From positions 1 to 64,000 of the forward strand of contig JASWJB010000071.1 in the NCBI GenBank assembly GCA_032433595.1: a stretch of 64,000 nucleotides of DNA, given 5' to 3'. This DNA comes from Conoideocrella luteorostrata. Taxonomy: Eukaryota > Ascomycota > Sordariomycetes > Hypocreales > Clavicipitaceae. Each line of letters starts with the position of its first letter. Positions within the stretch are counted from its first letter, which is position 1. A program made the translations under genes and the position numbers. A model generated the notes under the pieces. It ran no database searches. It was given only the letters and a program-made list of their open reading frames with translations, and was not told the DNA's origin. Of the stretch, positions 47,706 to 59,674 are shown piece by piece.

Positions 47706-48849
47706 ATGGGGGGCAAGTCTGCAAACAAGGCCGGCTACTTCGACAAGCTCAAGGGCTTGCTCGAGGAGTACCGCTCCGTCTTCATCGTCGCCATCGACAA
47801 TGTCAGCTCTCAGCAGATGCACGAGATCCGACACACTCTCCGCAATGAGGGTGTTGTCTTGATGGGCAAGAACACCATGGTTAGTTGAAATCCCGGGAGC
47901 GCTTCAAGTGCGCAAAGACCATGAGAGTCAACTGCCTGCTTCAATCAAAAAGGGAGCTATTAAAGCTTTTCCCACTTGGCATGAACGAAACTCTAACACT
48001 GTTTCCCTTAAAGGTTCGCCGTGCTCTCAAGACTTTCGTCAACGACACCCCCGAGTACGAGCGTATTCTGCCCTTCGTCAGAGGCAACGTCGGTTTCGTC
48101 TTCACCAATGGCGATCTCAAGGCTGTCCGTGACAAGCTTTTGTCCAACCGTGTCGCCGCTCCTGCTCGTGCCGGTGCTCTCGCTCCCGCCGATGTCTGGG
48201 TCCCTGCTGGCAACACCGGCATGGAGCCCGGCAAGACTTCTTTCTTCCAGGCCCTCGGAGTCCCCACCAAGATTGCCCGTGGTACTATTGAAATTACCAC
48301 CGATCTGAAGCTCGTCGAGGCCGGCTCCAAGGTCGGTCCCTCCGAGGCCACCCTGCTCAACATGCTGAACATCTCTCCCTTCACCTACGGTCTGGGAGTC
48401 GTCCAGGTGTACGACCAGGGCCAGGCTTTCTCCCCCGATGTTCTCGACATCGGTGAGGAGCAGCTCCTCGCCACTCTGTCCAAGGCCATCACCACCATTG
48501 CCACCATCTCTCTGGCGGTCAACTTTCCCACCATGCCCTCGGTCATGCACTCCGTCGTCAACTCCTACAAGAATATCCTTGCTGTTGCCGTCGAGACTGA
48601 GTTCTCCTGGCCCGAGATTGACGAGCTTAAGGACCGTATTGCAAACCCTGAAGCTTACGCTGCTGCTGCTCCTGCTGCTGCTTCCGGTGCGGCCGCTACC
48701 ACTGCTGCCGCCGATGACGCCAAGAAGGAGGATTCCGACGGTGAGGATTCAGATGAGTCAGGCTTCGGTGGTCTCTTGTATGTGGATCTTCGGACCCCTC
48801 CTCAGCAGCATGTTTTGAACGCGCAACTGACTGGTTTTTTAGCGACTAA
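47706..48849 (+). CDS. RPP0: 60S acidic ribosomal protein P0
   Basis: Three exons, 47706-47879, 48014-48777 and 48843-48849 (314 aa). P0 anchors the P1/P2 stalk of the large ribosomal subunit, which recruits and activates translation factors. The N-terminal RNA-binding domain ([28 protein letters not shown]) matches the L10 family, and the insertion and Ala-rich hinge ([16 protein letters not shown]) and acidic tail are typical. The final exon holds only 7 nt (the last base of Phe, then GAC and TAA), restoring the universal GLFD end of stalk proteins. Without that splice the frame would run on for more than 80 residues. The first intron (134 bp) uses AAG. The tail here reads [13 protein letters not shown], close to the conserved P-protein tail. 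Confidence 0.97.
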
Positions 48850-49397
48850 ATGGCATTGTCAAATGACGGCGGTGTTGGGCTGGCTTTCAGAACATTCCGG
48901 TTGGGTTTACGATTTATGCATCTTGCGCGGGTACATAGGGTCGCTTGATGGCCAACAATGGTCTCATGACGCACGACACGTTTTTAATGAAAGTTTTGCC
49001 ACATTCCGTCCCAAAAGAAACACCTCTTTCTCTATCGAATTGAATTCAGATGTGAAGTGAAACCATCACGACTTGGCGACTTGCTCAGTTCAGCGCTTCT
49101 CTCTATGCTAAAAGGTTAGTCATGGACTTCTTTATAACCATTTTTATTTCTGGATGATTAGAAATCACATCATGAGCTTTTTAACCCTGATCTCTACTGA
49201 TGACAACACGTATCAACAACACACTATGACAATCCCTCTATTTTCTTCTGCATTTTTTATTTATTATCTCAATACAGTCAAAGGATATCGGCTAACATGT
49301 GGAGAAAATAAAGGTCCCAAACACTGCTGCGTCTATATTAAACTATGTCCCAAGCCGGATATCGTACGTTTCTTATTCCTACACGGTGCCCCCCTTT
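48850..49397. other. Convergent 3' region between P0 and MSH1
   Basis: 548 bp between converging stop codons, AT-rich around 49140-49280. The P0 reading frame stays open through the terminal intron to 49060 by chance. No gene is supported. Confidence 0.5.
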
Positions 49398-52300
49398 TCA
49401 AGTTACCATTGAACCACCATTACCCGTAGAACCCATCTTGGCACGGCCGCCCTGCATCTCAAGAACCTGCCTTGCTGTGTTAATCGCTCGTTCTGGAAGA
49501 CCAGCCAGCCTGGCTACCTTGAGGGCATGGCTCTGTCGATTGATGCCCTTTCGTAGTTTATGTATGTAGACAAATCCTCCTCGGTTGTCCTCCTCCACGT
49601 CCGTGCAGTATAACTGCACGGCTCCGCCGTCTCCACGGAACGTACACAGCTCGTCTGCACTTGCCAAATCAGCCACAGCATGAAAATGTGTGGCAAACAA
49701 GGTCCGACACTGATTAACGGTGACCAGGTGGTGTAGACAGGCGTATGATACTGCAGCTCCGTCTTCCGGCGTTGTCCCGCGACCAATCTCGTCCATAATG
49801 ACGAATGACCGAGGCGTAGCTTGTTTAAGGATCTGGGCAGTCTCCAACATCTCTATCATAAATGTGCTCTGGTCGCGGTACAGGTTGTCCGCCGAACCTA
49901 CACGACTGAAGATGGCGTCTACAATTCCCAGCTCTGCGTATGAGGCGGGGACATAGCAGCCAATCTGCGCGAGGATAGTGATCAGAGCATTTTGGCGCAA
50001 AAACGTACTCTTGCCTGCCATGTTGGGACCAGTAATGAGCCACACAAGACCATCGGCTTGCGTTCCGACGAGACAGTCATTTCGTACGAAACTGCGCCCT
50101 TGCTCGACGAGCCCCATCTCAACGGTAGGATGTCGACCGCCTATTATGGTATGTGCAGTTGAGTTGTTGAGTTCTGGACGGATAAGATTCTGCTCAGTAG
50201 CCAGCTTGGCAAAGGAGGTCGTGATGTCGAGTTCATCAAGTACAGCGGCGTTTCGTCGCAACTTGACCAGATTAAGGACGACATGCTCACGCAGAGACTG
50301 GAACACGCATTGTTCTTCGCGGCGGATATGGAAGCGGGCTTGGTCGAAGCGCTGTCCGAGGGCAGTCCACTCCGGTAGGTGGAAGGATCTGGTAGATCGG
50401 CTGGAGGAAAGAGCTCGTATGTTGGTGAGTTTCTTGGCGTCTTTGCCTTTGATGTGAGCGATGTGACCCAGTCCTGGGGACCATCGCAAGGTAAGACTAG
50501 AGGCGCCTAGACTTTCACGAAGTGAATCGCCCAACTGGACTTTTTCTTCCTGCAGAGACATGAGCTGGGCATGAAGTTTCTTCAGATTGGTACTTGCGCC
50601 TGGCTTCATGATCCACGCCTCATTGTCGTCAGCGTAGAATTCCTTGATGGATGTAGGTCGTTTCTTCCTGCCTTTAGGTAGTATTGATGATGCATCTTCT
50701 TCTGATCCTTCGTTGGCGACGACGTCTTCAGCGAGTGCGAGCATTTGAGTGGTTTCCGAGTCTTGAACCTCGTGTTGATGCACTATTCCTTCCTCGTCAA
50801 TGGCGTCTTTGATCTTCCGGGCGAGCTTGAGTGGCTGGACGAGGTCGATCCGGCAGAGCAGCGTTTCCAGGCAATGTCTCTTGGTAGGGTCATCCTCCGC
50901 TGCGGCGGCGGCGGCTGCCTCTTGGAGCAAGTGTACAATACTTTCCGTGGCGCGAATAGTGTTGGCCAAGGCAAGCAAATCATCGGCGTCGCCTCTGCCC
51001 AAGGAGAATTTCTGGACCAGTCGTTGAGAGTCATGGCACCGCCGAAGCAGCATGACGATTAAATCTCGAAGATCCTCCATCGCGATGAAGTTTGCCACAA
51101 GATTTTGTCGGGAGCTAATTACTTCAAGAGATGTAGAGGGGGAGCTAAGCCACTCATTCAGTAGCCTAGCACCGCTCTTGGTTGTAGTGCGTCTGATGGC
51201 ATGCAAAAGACTTCCGCGGAAGAAGCCATCCCGAATGGTCTGTTTTATTTCCAAGGCTCGCATACTGTTTTTATCAATATTCATGATTTGCATACTCTCG
51301 TGTCGGAGCGGCGGCAATAGCTTCATCGGCATTCCTTGCAGCCTGTCCCTTACATATGTCAGGACTATACTGCCAGCAAGAACCTCCTCGTCAGTGAAGC
51401 TCTTTCGTCTGTTTTCTGGTACTTCTGATTCCAGCAGTGGTGACCATTCTTCAATATCCGTAAGTTGTCCCTGGGGTGCGTAGGTTATTAGATACCTATC
51501 CTCAGCTAGGGTGGAGAATATCTCGTGGTCCTTCTGGGATTCGATAGCCTCACTGAGGACAACTTCACGAGGGCCAATGCGAGACAGTATGGACGGTAAC
51601 GAGGACAGATCAGACGACTGTGTGAAGAAATGGCCCGTTGAAAGATCCAGCCACGCCAACCCGATAGGCGAGGCCATTTCCGTAGCAGGAGAGACGCGAG
51701 CACCGCGGCCATCGAGAAGTACGGATGTCTGCTTTATCCCGTCACTCCTTCCCGAAACGTGAACGGCCATGACATAGTTATTCGCATAAGGGTCAATAAA
51801 ATTCTCGTCGATCAGCGTTCCAGGGGTGATAATGCGAGCTACACGTCGATCATGCAGCAAACCGCCAGACTTGATCTTGTCTGCAGCATCGTTTGGAAAT
51901 TCCTCGGCAATAGCCACGTATCGATTCAGGTCTTGAACCAAAACTTTCAAAAATCGATCCAGTTGAAAGAAGGGAAACCCAGCCTACTCTCCTCTCAGTC
52001 AGGGTAACAACACACGTCGGCCTTCGGAAGCATTCTTACCATGGGCACGGGTCCAGCACTGGTCTTTTTGGAAGCCAGTTTAATATTGAGCAGAGGGGCA
52101 TACTCATCAGCATGCTCGAAATATAATTCATAGAAACCACCAACACGGGTAAGAAGTACACAGTTGTCAAACTTTTGCATGTTGCGTCGAGCTTGGAGCA
52201 CGACAGTGGGGTAACTTGGTTCATCGTGGTTGTCTTTGAGGGGTTGCAGTTCAGGTTTGATAGGACCTTGAGGCAAGTCGGAGAGTTTGATTACCGTTTT

Positions 52301-52459
52301 AGTCTTCTTGCCGCGAAGCTGGATGTGAGATGTATTGCTATATGCTGGCAAGTTTTGTCGGCTGTCACCGAGGGGCAGAAGAGCGGCCACGGATGCTACG
52401 GGCCTGGCAGCATGGCAATAAACAATACGGACGCCATGGAAGAGATGGGGGCGAAACAT
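49398..52459 (-). CDS. MSH1: DNA mismatch repair protein MSH1 (mitochondrial MutS homologue)
   Basis: Two exons, 52459-52040 and 51983-49398 (1001 aa). Msh1 binds mismatches in mitochondrial DNA and is needed for its stability. The first 30 or so residues are rich in Arg, Ala and His with few acids, as in a mitochondrial presequence. MutS domain I contains NCVLLTRVGGFYELYFEHA (a Phe-x-Glu mismatch-reading motif; here GFYE) and crosses the intron into PVPMAGFPFFQLDRFLKVL. The C-terminal ATPase has Walker A TGPNMAGKST near residue 790, the YRDQSTFMIEMLE signature, Walker B DEIGRGTTPEDGAA near 868 and TLFATHFH, all intact. A charged insert (EDDPTKRHC, then KGRKKRPTSIKEF) lies in the lever/clamp region. 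The start at 52459 is the only ATG that keeps the presequence. Confidence 0.94.
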
Positions 52460-54261
52460 GAGAAGCCGCTTCGTCTTCCAGGTGGTGCCGAGATAGATGG
52501 CTGGTTGCGAGAGCTTGAACTTTAAATGTCGTCAAGTCGTGTTCGCAGTGTTACAGGGGTCCTGTCTGCCCCCGCTAAGCCTGGCACCACCAAAATGTTC
52601 ACCCCTCGCTAAAGCCCCACTCTCTAGCCCATCCGTCAAGCCCATCCGTCAAGCCCATCCGTCAAGCCCATGTACTCAATGGCTAAGGAGCAACTTGACA
52701 TGATTTGTGTGGTCTTGTGAAGCGGAGAGTGAAGTTGCAAAGTATGTCAGCCAGTCAGCCAGCCAGCACGATTGCTTTCGCGAGCTTGTCTTTGAAGCAT
52801 CATTTGGGGCGTCTAGGTTTGCCTCTTAAAGAAAGCAGATACAACCAGCTGCCTACTTTATTTTAGGTATTATCATCGCCCCCTAGTCCCTCTGTCGCCG
52901 ACACCACCAAAACCAACCCTGGTCCACCCTTTCGCCTGCGTTTTCATCACCTGCTCAATTCTTCCAGGTATACGGAGTACGGAGTACCCTGTTATCCTAT
53001 CCCTACTCTTCTTCCCTTGGCATAGCACCATGTTAGAAACGACGACGCAACTGGGTCCCGGGTCCTCAACCGGCACTTCGCGCTACCCTCGCTGCCACTC
53101 TTGAGAGCTCTGGCAGCTATCCTCCATCTCCATCTCCGTAGATCCAACTCATTCCCGACTCGCTGCCTTGTTCGAAAATGCATACATCTGCTTATAATAA
53201 CCTGAATACACACGGTGCTGAGTAGTCGGCTCCGTCCCGCCCTTGAACGCTTTCGGTTCGTCGCTCTCCCGGATGCTTTAATATGAGCTCACCAAAGCCC
53301 CCCTTCTTGCTTCAGCCCGTAGCTCCTCTTCCCAGCTGCATCCTGCGTCTCGAATCTCTCCCCACGCACGGTAGACCAATCTTGGTCTGACAATATTTTC
53401 ACAGCCAGACTCAGCGCTAGTATGTCATATGTTCAATAGAAGTAAGTCTGTGTTGTTTCATTTTGTTCCTTGCTCACACACTTGCAAGACAATGCCTCTC
53501 CGAAACAACTAGTTTTAGTCGCCACTCTGTACGGAGTAGTTGGTATGTATGTTTGTCCACTGCAGAGTTCGCTGATGGCTTCCTCCCGAGCCACCGCCCA
53601 CCCAGTGTCCAGTTGCTTCGAGGTTGTGGCCAACCACATCGTGCCTGCCCCTGCGGCGGATCGGCTCTGGTCCTACAGTAGTCATGCCCAAAACATTCCC
53701 CGAAGCATCCCCCAAGCGGCCCCGGTTTTCCCTTCCCCCGCGCTAGCTCTGCATCTCCGCACTTCGGTACCCACTAACTACAGAGCTTGAGAGCATTACC
53801 CCAGCTCTAACTCTGGACATGCAGCTCTGTTACAGACTTGGCTTTCGGAGCTTCTCCCCGCGCCACATCTCCCCCTCTCTGCCTCGAACTCATCAGTTGC
53901 ATCAACAATACCTCATACGCATCCCGTCTTTTCGGCTTAACATTTCTGCTATACTTTTGCGCTAATTTCGAGCGCCTGCACACTGGGGAAGTCATTGCTA
54001 CCTTGCCATTCCTACACTACCCCGCCGTACTTTGACTCTTTGGCCCGTTTTATGTCACTTGGTCTGGTCAGCTGCTGATCCGGAACCGGCAGTGCCTACG
54101 AGACCGTCGTTGACGACATATTCGTTCCTTCTGTCGACTACCATCAACAAATATCCACCCCACAGAACCGCATTCTTCCCAATCCTCTCCCAGGAAGGCT
54201 GCGACGACTTTCCAATCGCTCGGCCCCATCAATCCCAAGCATCACCATTGAGTCTCACACA
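52460..54261. other. Divergent intergenic region between MSH1 and AMS1
   Basis: A 1.8-kb gap. A 13-bp tandem repeat lies at 52626-52670. TACGGAGTACGGAGTA is at 52971-52986 and TACGGAGTA at 53530-53538. The + strand is pyrimidine-rich from about 53220 to 54240, which suggests a very long AMS1 leader or promoter. No gene is supported. Confidence 0.55.
52626..52670. repeat. 13-bp tandem repeat (CCCATCCGTCAAG)
   Basis: About 3.5 perfect copies of the unit CCCATCCGTCAAG lie head to tail upstream of MSH1. The copies are identical, so the expansion is recent or subject to homogenisation. Confidence 0.8.
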
Positions 54262-57200
54262 ATGGGTGGTGGAGGAGACACGAGGAGCAACGTCTCCTAC
54301 TCCGTTCTCGCCCACAGACCAGTCGGCGTTCCCAAGACAAGCATTTTGAAGGATCGAATTGAACCGTTCTACAAATCAGGCCAATATGACAAGGTCAACT
54401 TGCTAGCGTAAGTCTTTCTTCGGCCTTTGTCGAGGCGCACCTAGTCACAGCAGCTCACACCACGAAATCAGAAACTTGTACAACGCCAGGTACTCTGGAT
54501 CGCCTCATGTGAAGATATATGTATGGAGCGCTCCGGGTCAAGATCGGCCTACATTCAAGGAGGCCATTTCGCACGACTTCAAGGAGACACAGGTTGGTGC
54601 CGCTTTTGGCCCCTCCTGGACCACACATTGGTTCCGACTTCACTTGACCGTTCCCAAGGAAATCCTGCATGAGGAGCTGTTGATTTTGGAATGGGATGCA
54701 AACAATGAGGGCCTTGTGTGGACTGAAGACGGTATGCCGCTTCAAGGTCTTAGCGGAGGTGGTGAACGTATCGAGTGGAATCTTCCCAATTCCTACCGAA
54801 ACGGCAAGGAACATGTCATCTACATCGAAATGGCTTGCAATGGTATGGTTGGCAATGCCCCCGGCGGAAAGACGAGTATTGCGCCCCCGGATCAGAACCG
54901 GTATTATGGCCTAAGCAAAGCCGATATCGTCGCTGTCAATGTTCCGGCTCGCAAGCTCTTCTTTGATATGTGGGAGCTTGGAGATGCTGCTCGGGAGCTT
55001 CCGGAAGACTCTGCCGAACAGAACCACGCACTTGCTGTTGCTATGCGAATTATCAACACCTTCCAAGTCAACAACCAGGAGTCGATTCTCAAGTGCAGAG
55101 AAATTGCAAAGGAAATCATCGGTTCGGATGTTGACTCTCATAAGGTGTATGAAGTCGGCAAAGAGCCTATCGTATTTGGTATTGGCCACTGCCATATTGA
55201 CACTTGTTGGCTGTGGCCCTTTGCGGAGACTAAGCGCAAGGTTGCTAGATCGTGGTCTAGCCAATGCGACCTGATGGATCGCTACCCAGAGGCGCACTTC
55301 GCTTGTTCCCAGGCCCAGCAATTTAAATGGCTGAAACAACTCTATCCTGCTGCTTTTAAGCGTGTTAAGCGAAAGGTAGATGAGGGCCAATTCCACCCAA
55401 TCGGTGGTAGTTGGGTTGAGCACGACACCAACATGCCCAGCGGCGAATCGCTTGTTCGCCAATTCTTCTATGGCCAACGGTTTTTCGAAGTCGAGTTTGG
55501 GGCCCGTTGTCGTACCTTCTGGCTGCCAGATACCTTTGGGTATTCTAGCCAGCTGCCTCAACTTTGCCGATTAGCAGGCATGGATCGCTTCATGACCCAG
55601 AAACTCAGCTGGAACAATATTAACAACTTCCCGCACACAACGTTCATGTGGGTGAGTCCAGACGGAAGCCAGGTCATGTGTCACATGCCACCATCTGAAA
55701 CCTACACGGCGGAAGCCAATTTTGGCGACTTGAGACGAAGCGTTAGCCAGCACAAGACCATGCGTGTGGACAGTTCATCACTTCTGGTGTTTGGCAAAGG
55801 CGATGGAGGTGGTGGCCCAACTTGGCAGCACTTGGAGAAGCTCCGTCGATGCGCTGGTATCAGCAATACGTTAGGAGGCATTCCAAAGCTCAAGCTCGGC
55901 CTCGGCGTCGACGACTTCTTCGAGCGCCTAGCCCCCAAAGCCAAAGACTTCCCCACGTGGTACGGCGAGCTTTATTTCGAGTTGCATCGTGGCACCTACA
56001 CAACGCAATCCAACAACAAAATGTTCAACCGCAAGTCTGAGGTATTGTTGAGAGATATTGAGCAGCTCGCAACAATTGTCTCTATCGAAAACTCATCCTA
56101 TAAGTATCCGACGGCGGAGATTGACAGCATGTGGGAAAAAGTCTTGCTTTGCCAATTCCATGACTGTCTTCCCGGCAGTTCCATTGAAATGTGCTACGAT
56201 GAATCAGACAAGGTAAAGATCTACTAGCCCCAGCTTTCTAGACTAGAGATATCGCTTACTGACATATGTGGTAGTTTTATGCCGAGGTGTTCAAGGTCGG
56301 AGAGAAGTTACTCAAGGATATCTACAGTTCCTTCGGCGCGTCCACTACTGCGTCTAATTCCGTCCATGAATCTGTTGTCGTCAACACCCTACCGTGGCAC
56401 CGTAAGGAGATCGTCGACATATCCGATACGGAGGTTGGCGTCGCTTGTGGAGATGGCAACATGCTTCCACTTCGCAGTTTCAAGGTCCAGCAGGATAAGC
56501 CCGATGTGACTGTCACCACAAGCGGCAGCGTTCATGTCTTACAGAATGACCAGCTTCGGGTGGTGGTCGAGAACGGCTGCATCACATCCTTGTATGATCT
56601 TGTCAATGATCGCGAAGCGGTTGAAAAGGGAGGCAAGGCGAACAAATTTGTCATGTTTGATGACATTCCGCTCTACTGGGAAGCCTGGGATGTTGAAGTG
56701 TACCATTTAGACACCCGCAAAGAGCTCAAGTATGGTCAGACCAAGATCCACGAGAACAAGCCGCATCGCGTTACTCTGGTCACGGACATCAAGATCAGCG
56801 ATGAGAGCTCTATGAGGTCGTACATTTCCCTCTCAGCTGCCCTCAAGGGACAGCAGTCTCAAGTTGACTGCTCCGCTGAAGTTGACTGGCACGAAAACTC
56901 AAAGTTCCTCAAAGTCGAATTTCCCGTCGACATTGTCAACAACGAAGCTTCGTATGAGACGGCGTACAGCGTCACCAAGCGACCCACGCACTATAACACT
57001 AGCTGGGACATGGCCAAGTTTGAGGTCTGCTGCCACAAGTATGCCGATCTCTCAGAGCATAACTATGGCATTTCTATCCTTAACGACAGCAAGTATGGCT
57101 TTGCAACGGCTGGCAAGACCATGCGTTTGTCACTGCTGCGCGCTCCCAAGGCACCTGACGAGCATGCTGATATGGGACAGCACACCATTCGTTGGGCCAT

Positions 57201-57624
57201 CTTCCCGCATAAAGGCTCTCTGTCCTCCGCCACTGTCAAAGCTGCGTACGCTTTTAACAACCCGTTGAAATTACTGTCCGCCACCAAAAGTTCCATCGCG
57301 ACCCTGTCTGGGGCGCCTATTAAACTTGTCAACAGGGATGAATCCAGCTCGTTGATCCTTGACGCCATCAAACGTGGTCATGACGACGAAGACGTCAGTC
57401 TTCGTGAAGGTCTGCTTGTGAATAAGGGACAGAGCATCATCTTGCGCGTGTACGAGTCTTTGGGCGGCCACAGCAGAGGCACGATTACAACGTCGTACAG
57501 TATCAGGCGTGTAAGCAAGGTCAGCATTTTGGAAGACGAGCTGGAAGAGGTGGAACTTGACGACGGAGAGTTCGACATCAAGCTCAGACCCTTTGAAGTG
57601 GCCACGTACAAGCTCCAGCTCTAG
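54262..57624 (+). CDS. AMS1: Class II alpha-mannosidase (GH38, vacuolar/cytosolic Ams1 type)
   Basis: Three exons, 54262-54407, 54472-56212 and 56275-57624 (1078 aa; yeast Ams1 is 1083). It hydrolyses alpha-linked mannose from free oligosaccharides. In yeast it reaches the vacuole by the Cvt/autophagy route rather than the secretory pathway, and no signal peptide is seen here either. The N-terminal domain (residues about 1-270) is followed by the catalytic barrel. The zinc-binding GHCHIDTCWLWP lies near residue 288, the nucleophile Asp in TFWLPDTFGYSSQLPQL near 400, and another zinc His in CQFHDCLPGSS near 610. The C-terminal beta-sandwich domains (ENGCITSLYDL, FDDIPLYWEAWDVEVYHLD) are complete. 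It is divergent from MSH1 and convergent with ENV7. Confidence 0.96.
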
Positions 57625-58179
57625 AGTATGAACGAGCTTGAGTATATTTTCTTTTTTTTTCTAATCTCGGAGCCAGGATTCGAGTCGTGTTGGACGTTCG
57701 ATAATTGAGCCTGAGCCTTGATTTGCAATCAAACGAAACAGAAAGAAAAGAAAAGAGTTAAGAGTAGTTAGGAATGAGACAAGAACCTTTCTCCTTTTCT
57801 TTTCTTTGTATTATGACGTCAATGCCACTCACTCGCTTCGCCTGCAATATCTAAACTAAGGCATTTAAATGTGACTGTTAATGTGAAACTCCCTTGTAGT
57901 ATATATATAGTTATAGACCACGCCTATTTGCCAAGCTGGAATTTCAAAATATGTAAACCCTTCCCCCCCCTCTCCCCCCAAAAAAAGAGATCTGTGCTCA
58001 TCTACATTCATGATGGTTTCCATAAACACCAACGCCTCGAAAAAAAAAAATCTGGCAACATACACGCAAAGTACATGATAACACAAGAATCTCCCCAACA
58101 AAAAGTTAGGACAGCAGGCAGTGTCCATGTTGACAAGGAATGACAACAAGCAAGACTGAGAGACACCGGGCCACTCACT
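57625..58179. other. Convergent 3' region between AMS1 and ENV7
   Basis: 555 bp of AT-rich sequence with C and A homopolymer runs (near 57964 and 58040). It should contain both 3' UTRs. No gene is visible. Confidence 0.5.
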
Positions 58180-59674
58180 TTATGAAGACATGTACCCGGC
58201 GCCCCCGTCATCAGGAAGACCATCCAAAACCCGTTCCACCATGCCAATCAGCTCACTCACATCCGGTCGCTCCGCAGGCTCAACCTTGAGACACTGCCTG
58301 ACAATCTCCCGGATCGGCTCACTTATAGGGGCATTGGCACTGCTATTGCTTCCATCTTGAGCGGCGGCGGCGGCAGCACCACCAGCACCACCAGCACCAG
58401 CAGATTGATCGCCCGACGCAGCCCTCGCTTTGGCCTGACTAATACTATTGACGCGCTTAGCACCACCGGGTGATTCATCGGGAAAGCGCCAGTCGCCTCC
58501 GAGAACGCAAAGACTTAGAGTGCCGCCCGTTTCGTCGGAACGCATCTCAAAGGGCGATTTGCCGACGAGGCAGGCATAGAGGGTGCATCCGAGAGACCAG
58601 ATGTCGACTTTGGTGTCGATGACTGTACCGGTGCGAACGTCGAAGAGCTCAGGGGCGCGGTAGGACATGGTAGAGTGTTCGGCGGCGGTGTCTTGGATTT
58701 GGAGGGCGAGGGATTGCGATGATACCGGGATGGGGGAGGGAGCGACGGATCCCAAGTCCATCAGGATAGGGGTCGAGCCGGAATCGTCAATCATGATGTT
58801 GCCTGGCTTGATGTCCCTATGGGAGTAGGATTGGATCTTGCCGCCCGAGGCGATTTGGCTTTCTGATTCCATGAGCGGCCGTTCCTGCTCGCCCTCCTCT
58901 TCTTCCTCTGTGCGCTTTCCACGCGTGCCGCCACGCCGATTCCCGCCGCTGCTGTGGCTGTCACTAGGGCCGTCTTCTTCATTGCCCATTTCCATCCTCT
59001 CCGCGGGTGGTGCTTTGTACTCATGCATGGCGCGAAGGGCTTTGCAGACACCCAGGAAGAGCATCATGAGGTGTCGTTCGGGGAAGTTGCCGTGATTGAC
59101 GAGATTCGCATTGATCATGTCCTGGAGGTTTCCGCGACGGTAGTACGGCAAGAGCACGTACACCGTCTTGGTGGACTCGTCGGGACCTCTCTCCGTAGCG
59201 ACGGCATGGTCAACCGCCGATATTATGGTGGGGATATGCGCAAACAGTCGGTAGGCATCGACCTCGCGCATGGCCTGCTGGACGGACTCGGCGCCAAAGG
59301 GACATCGGATCTTTTTGAGCGCAAATAGCTGGTGGGAGGTTGTGTCTTCAACGAGGTAGACGTATGAGAAGCCGCCCTATAATGAGTGGATGGGGTTTGT
59401 GTGAGCATTTCTTGTCGCATTTGCCCACTGCCTAGTGGATAATAACTAGACACAATAGACATGGGACGTGAAAGAGGGAATGGATTGGAATGGATTGGAA
59501 TGGATTGGAATGGATTGGACAGGATTGTTGTGGCCCGGTTCTGACAGGTCTTACCTCTCCGAGCAGACGGAGAATCTTGAAGCTCCGACTGTTGATCTTC
59601 AATGTAGGCGATCCAGGGAAACAATTCAGGCAGTTCCCAAAGGAATAGAAGAGGTCCAGCAAGAATTGTGCCAT
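58180..59674 (-). CDS. ENV7: NAK-family serine/threonine kinase (Env7/STK16-like)
   Basis: Two exons, 59674-59555 and 59376-58180 (438 aa). Env7 is a vacuolar-membrane kinase that restrains vacuole fusion; STK16 acts at the Golgi. The first exon gives FPGSPTLKINSRSFKILRLLGE, which joins GGFSYVYLV to complete the glycine-rich loop. Cysteines near residues 15 and 18 (NCLNC) are possible palmitoylation sites, as in both relatives. ATP-binding Lys sits in LFALKKIRCP, the catalytic loop is HRDIKPGN, and the metal-binding motif reads DLGS, as in STK16, instead of DFG. Between the helix with LRAMHEYK and HRD lies an acidic, Ser/Gly-rich insert of about 60 residues, and a second Ala/Gly insert (AGAGGAGGAAAAAA) lies near the C-terminal lobe. 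All catalytic residues are present, so it should be active. The intron holds a 10-bp tandem repeat. Confidence 0.9.
59478..59519. repeat. 10-bp tandem repeat (TGGATTGGAA) inside the ENV7 intron
   Basis: Four perfect copies of TGGATTGGAA lie within the single intron (59377-59554) of the kinase gene. On the transcribed strand they read TTCCAATCCA, a C/T/A-rich unit. The repeat accounts for about a quarter of this 178-bp intron, the longest of those identified in the window. Confidence 0.85.

Noticed and set aside
48843..49060. Continuation of the P0 frame beyond 48778
   Set aside because: Splicing at 48777/48843 restores the conserved GLFD end; the extension is unlike any P0.
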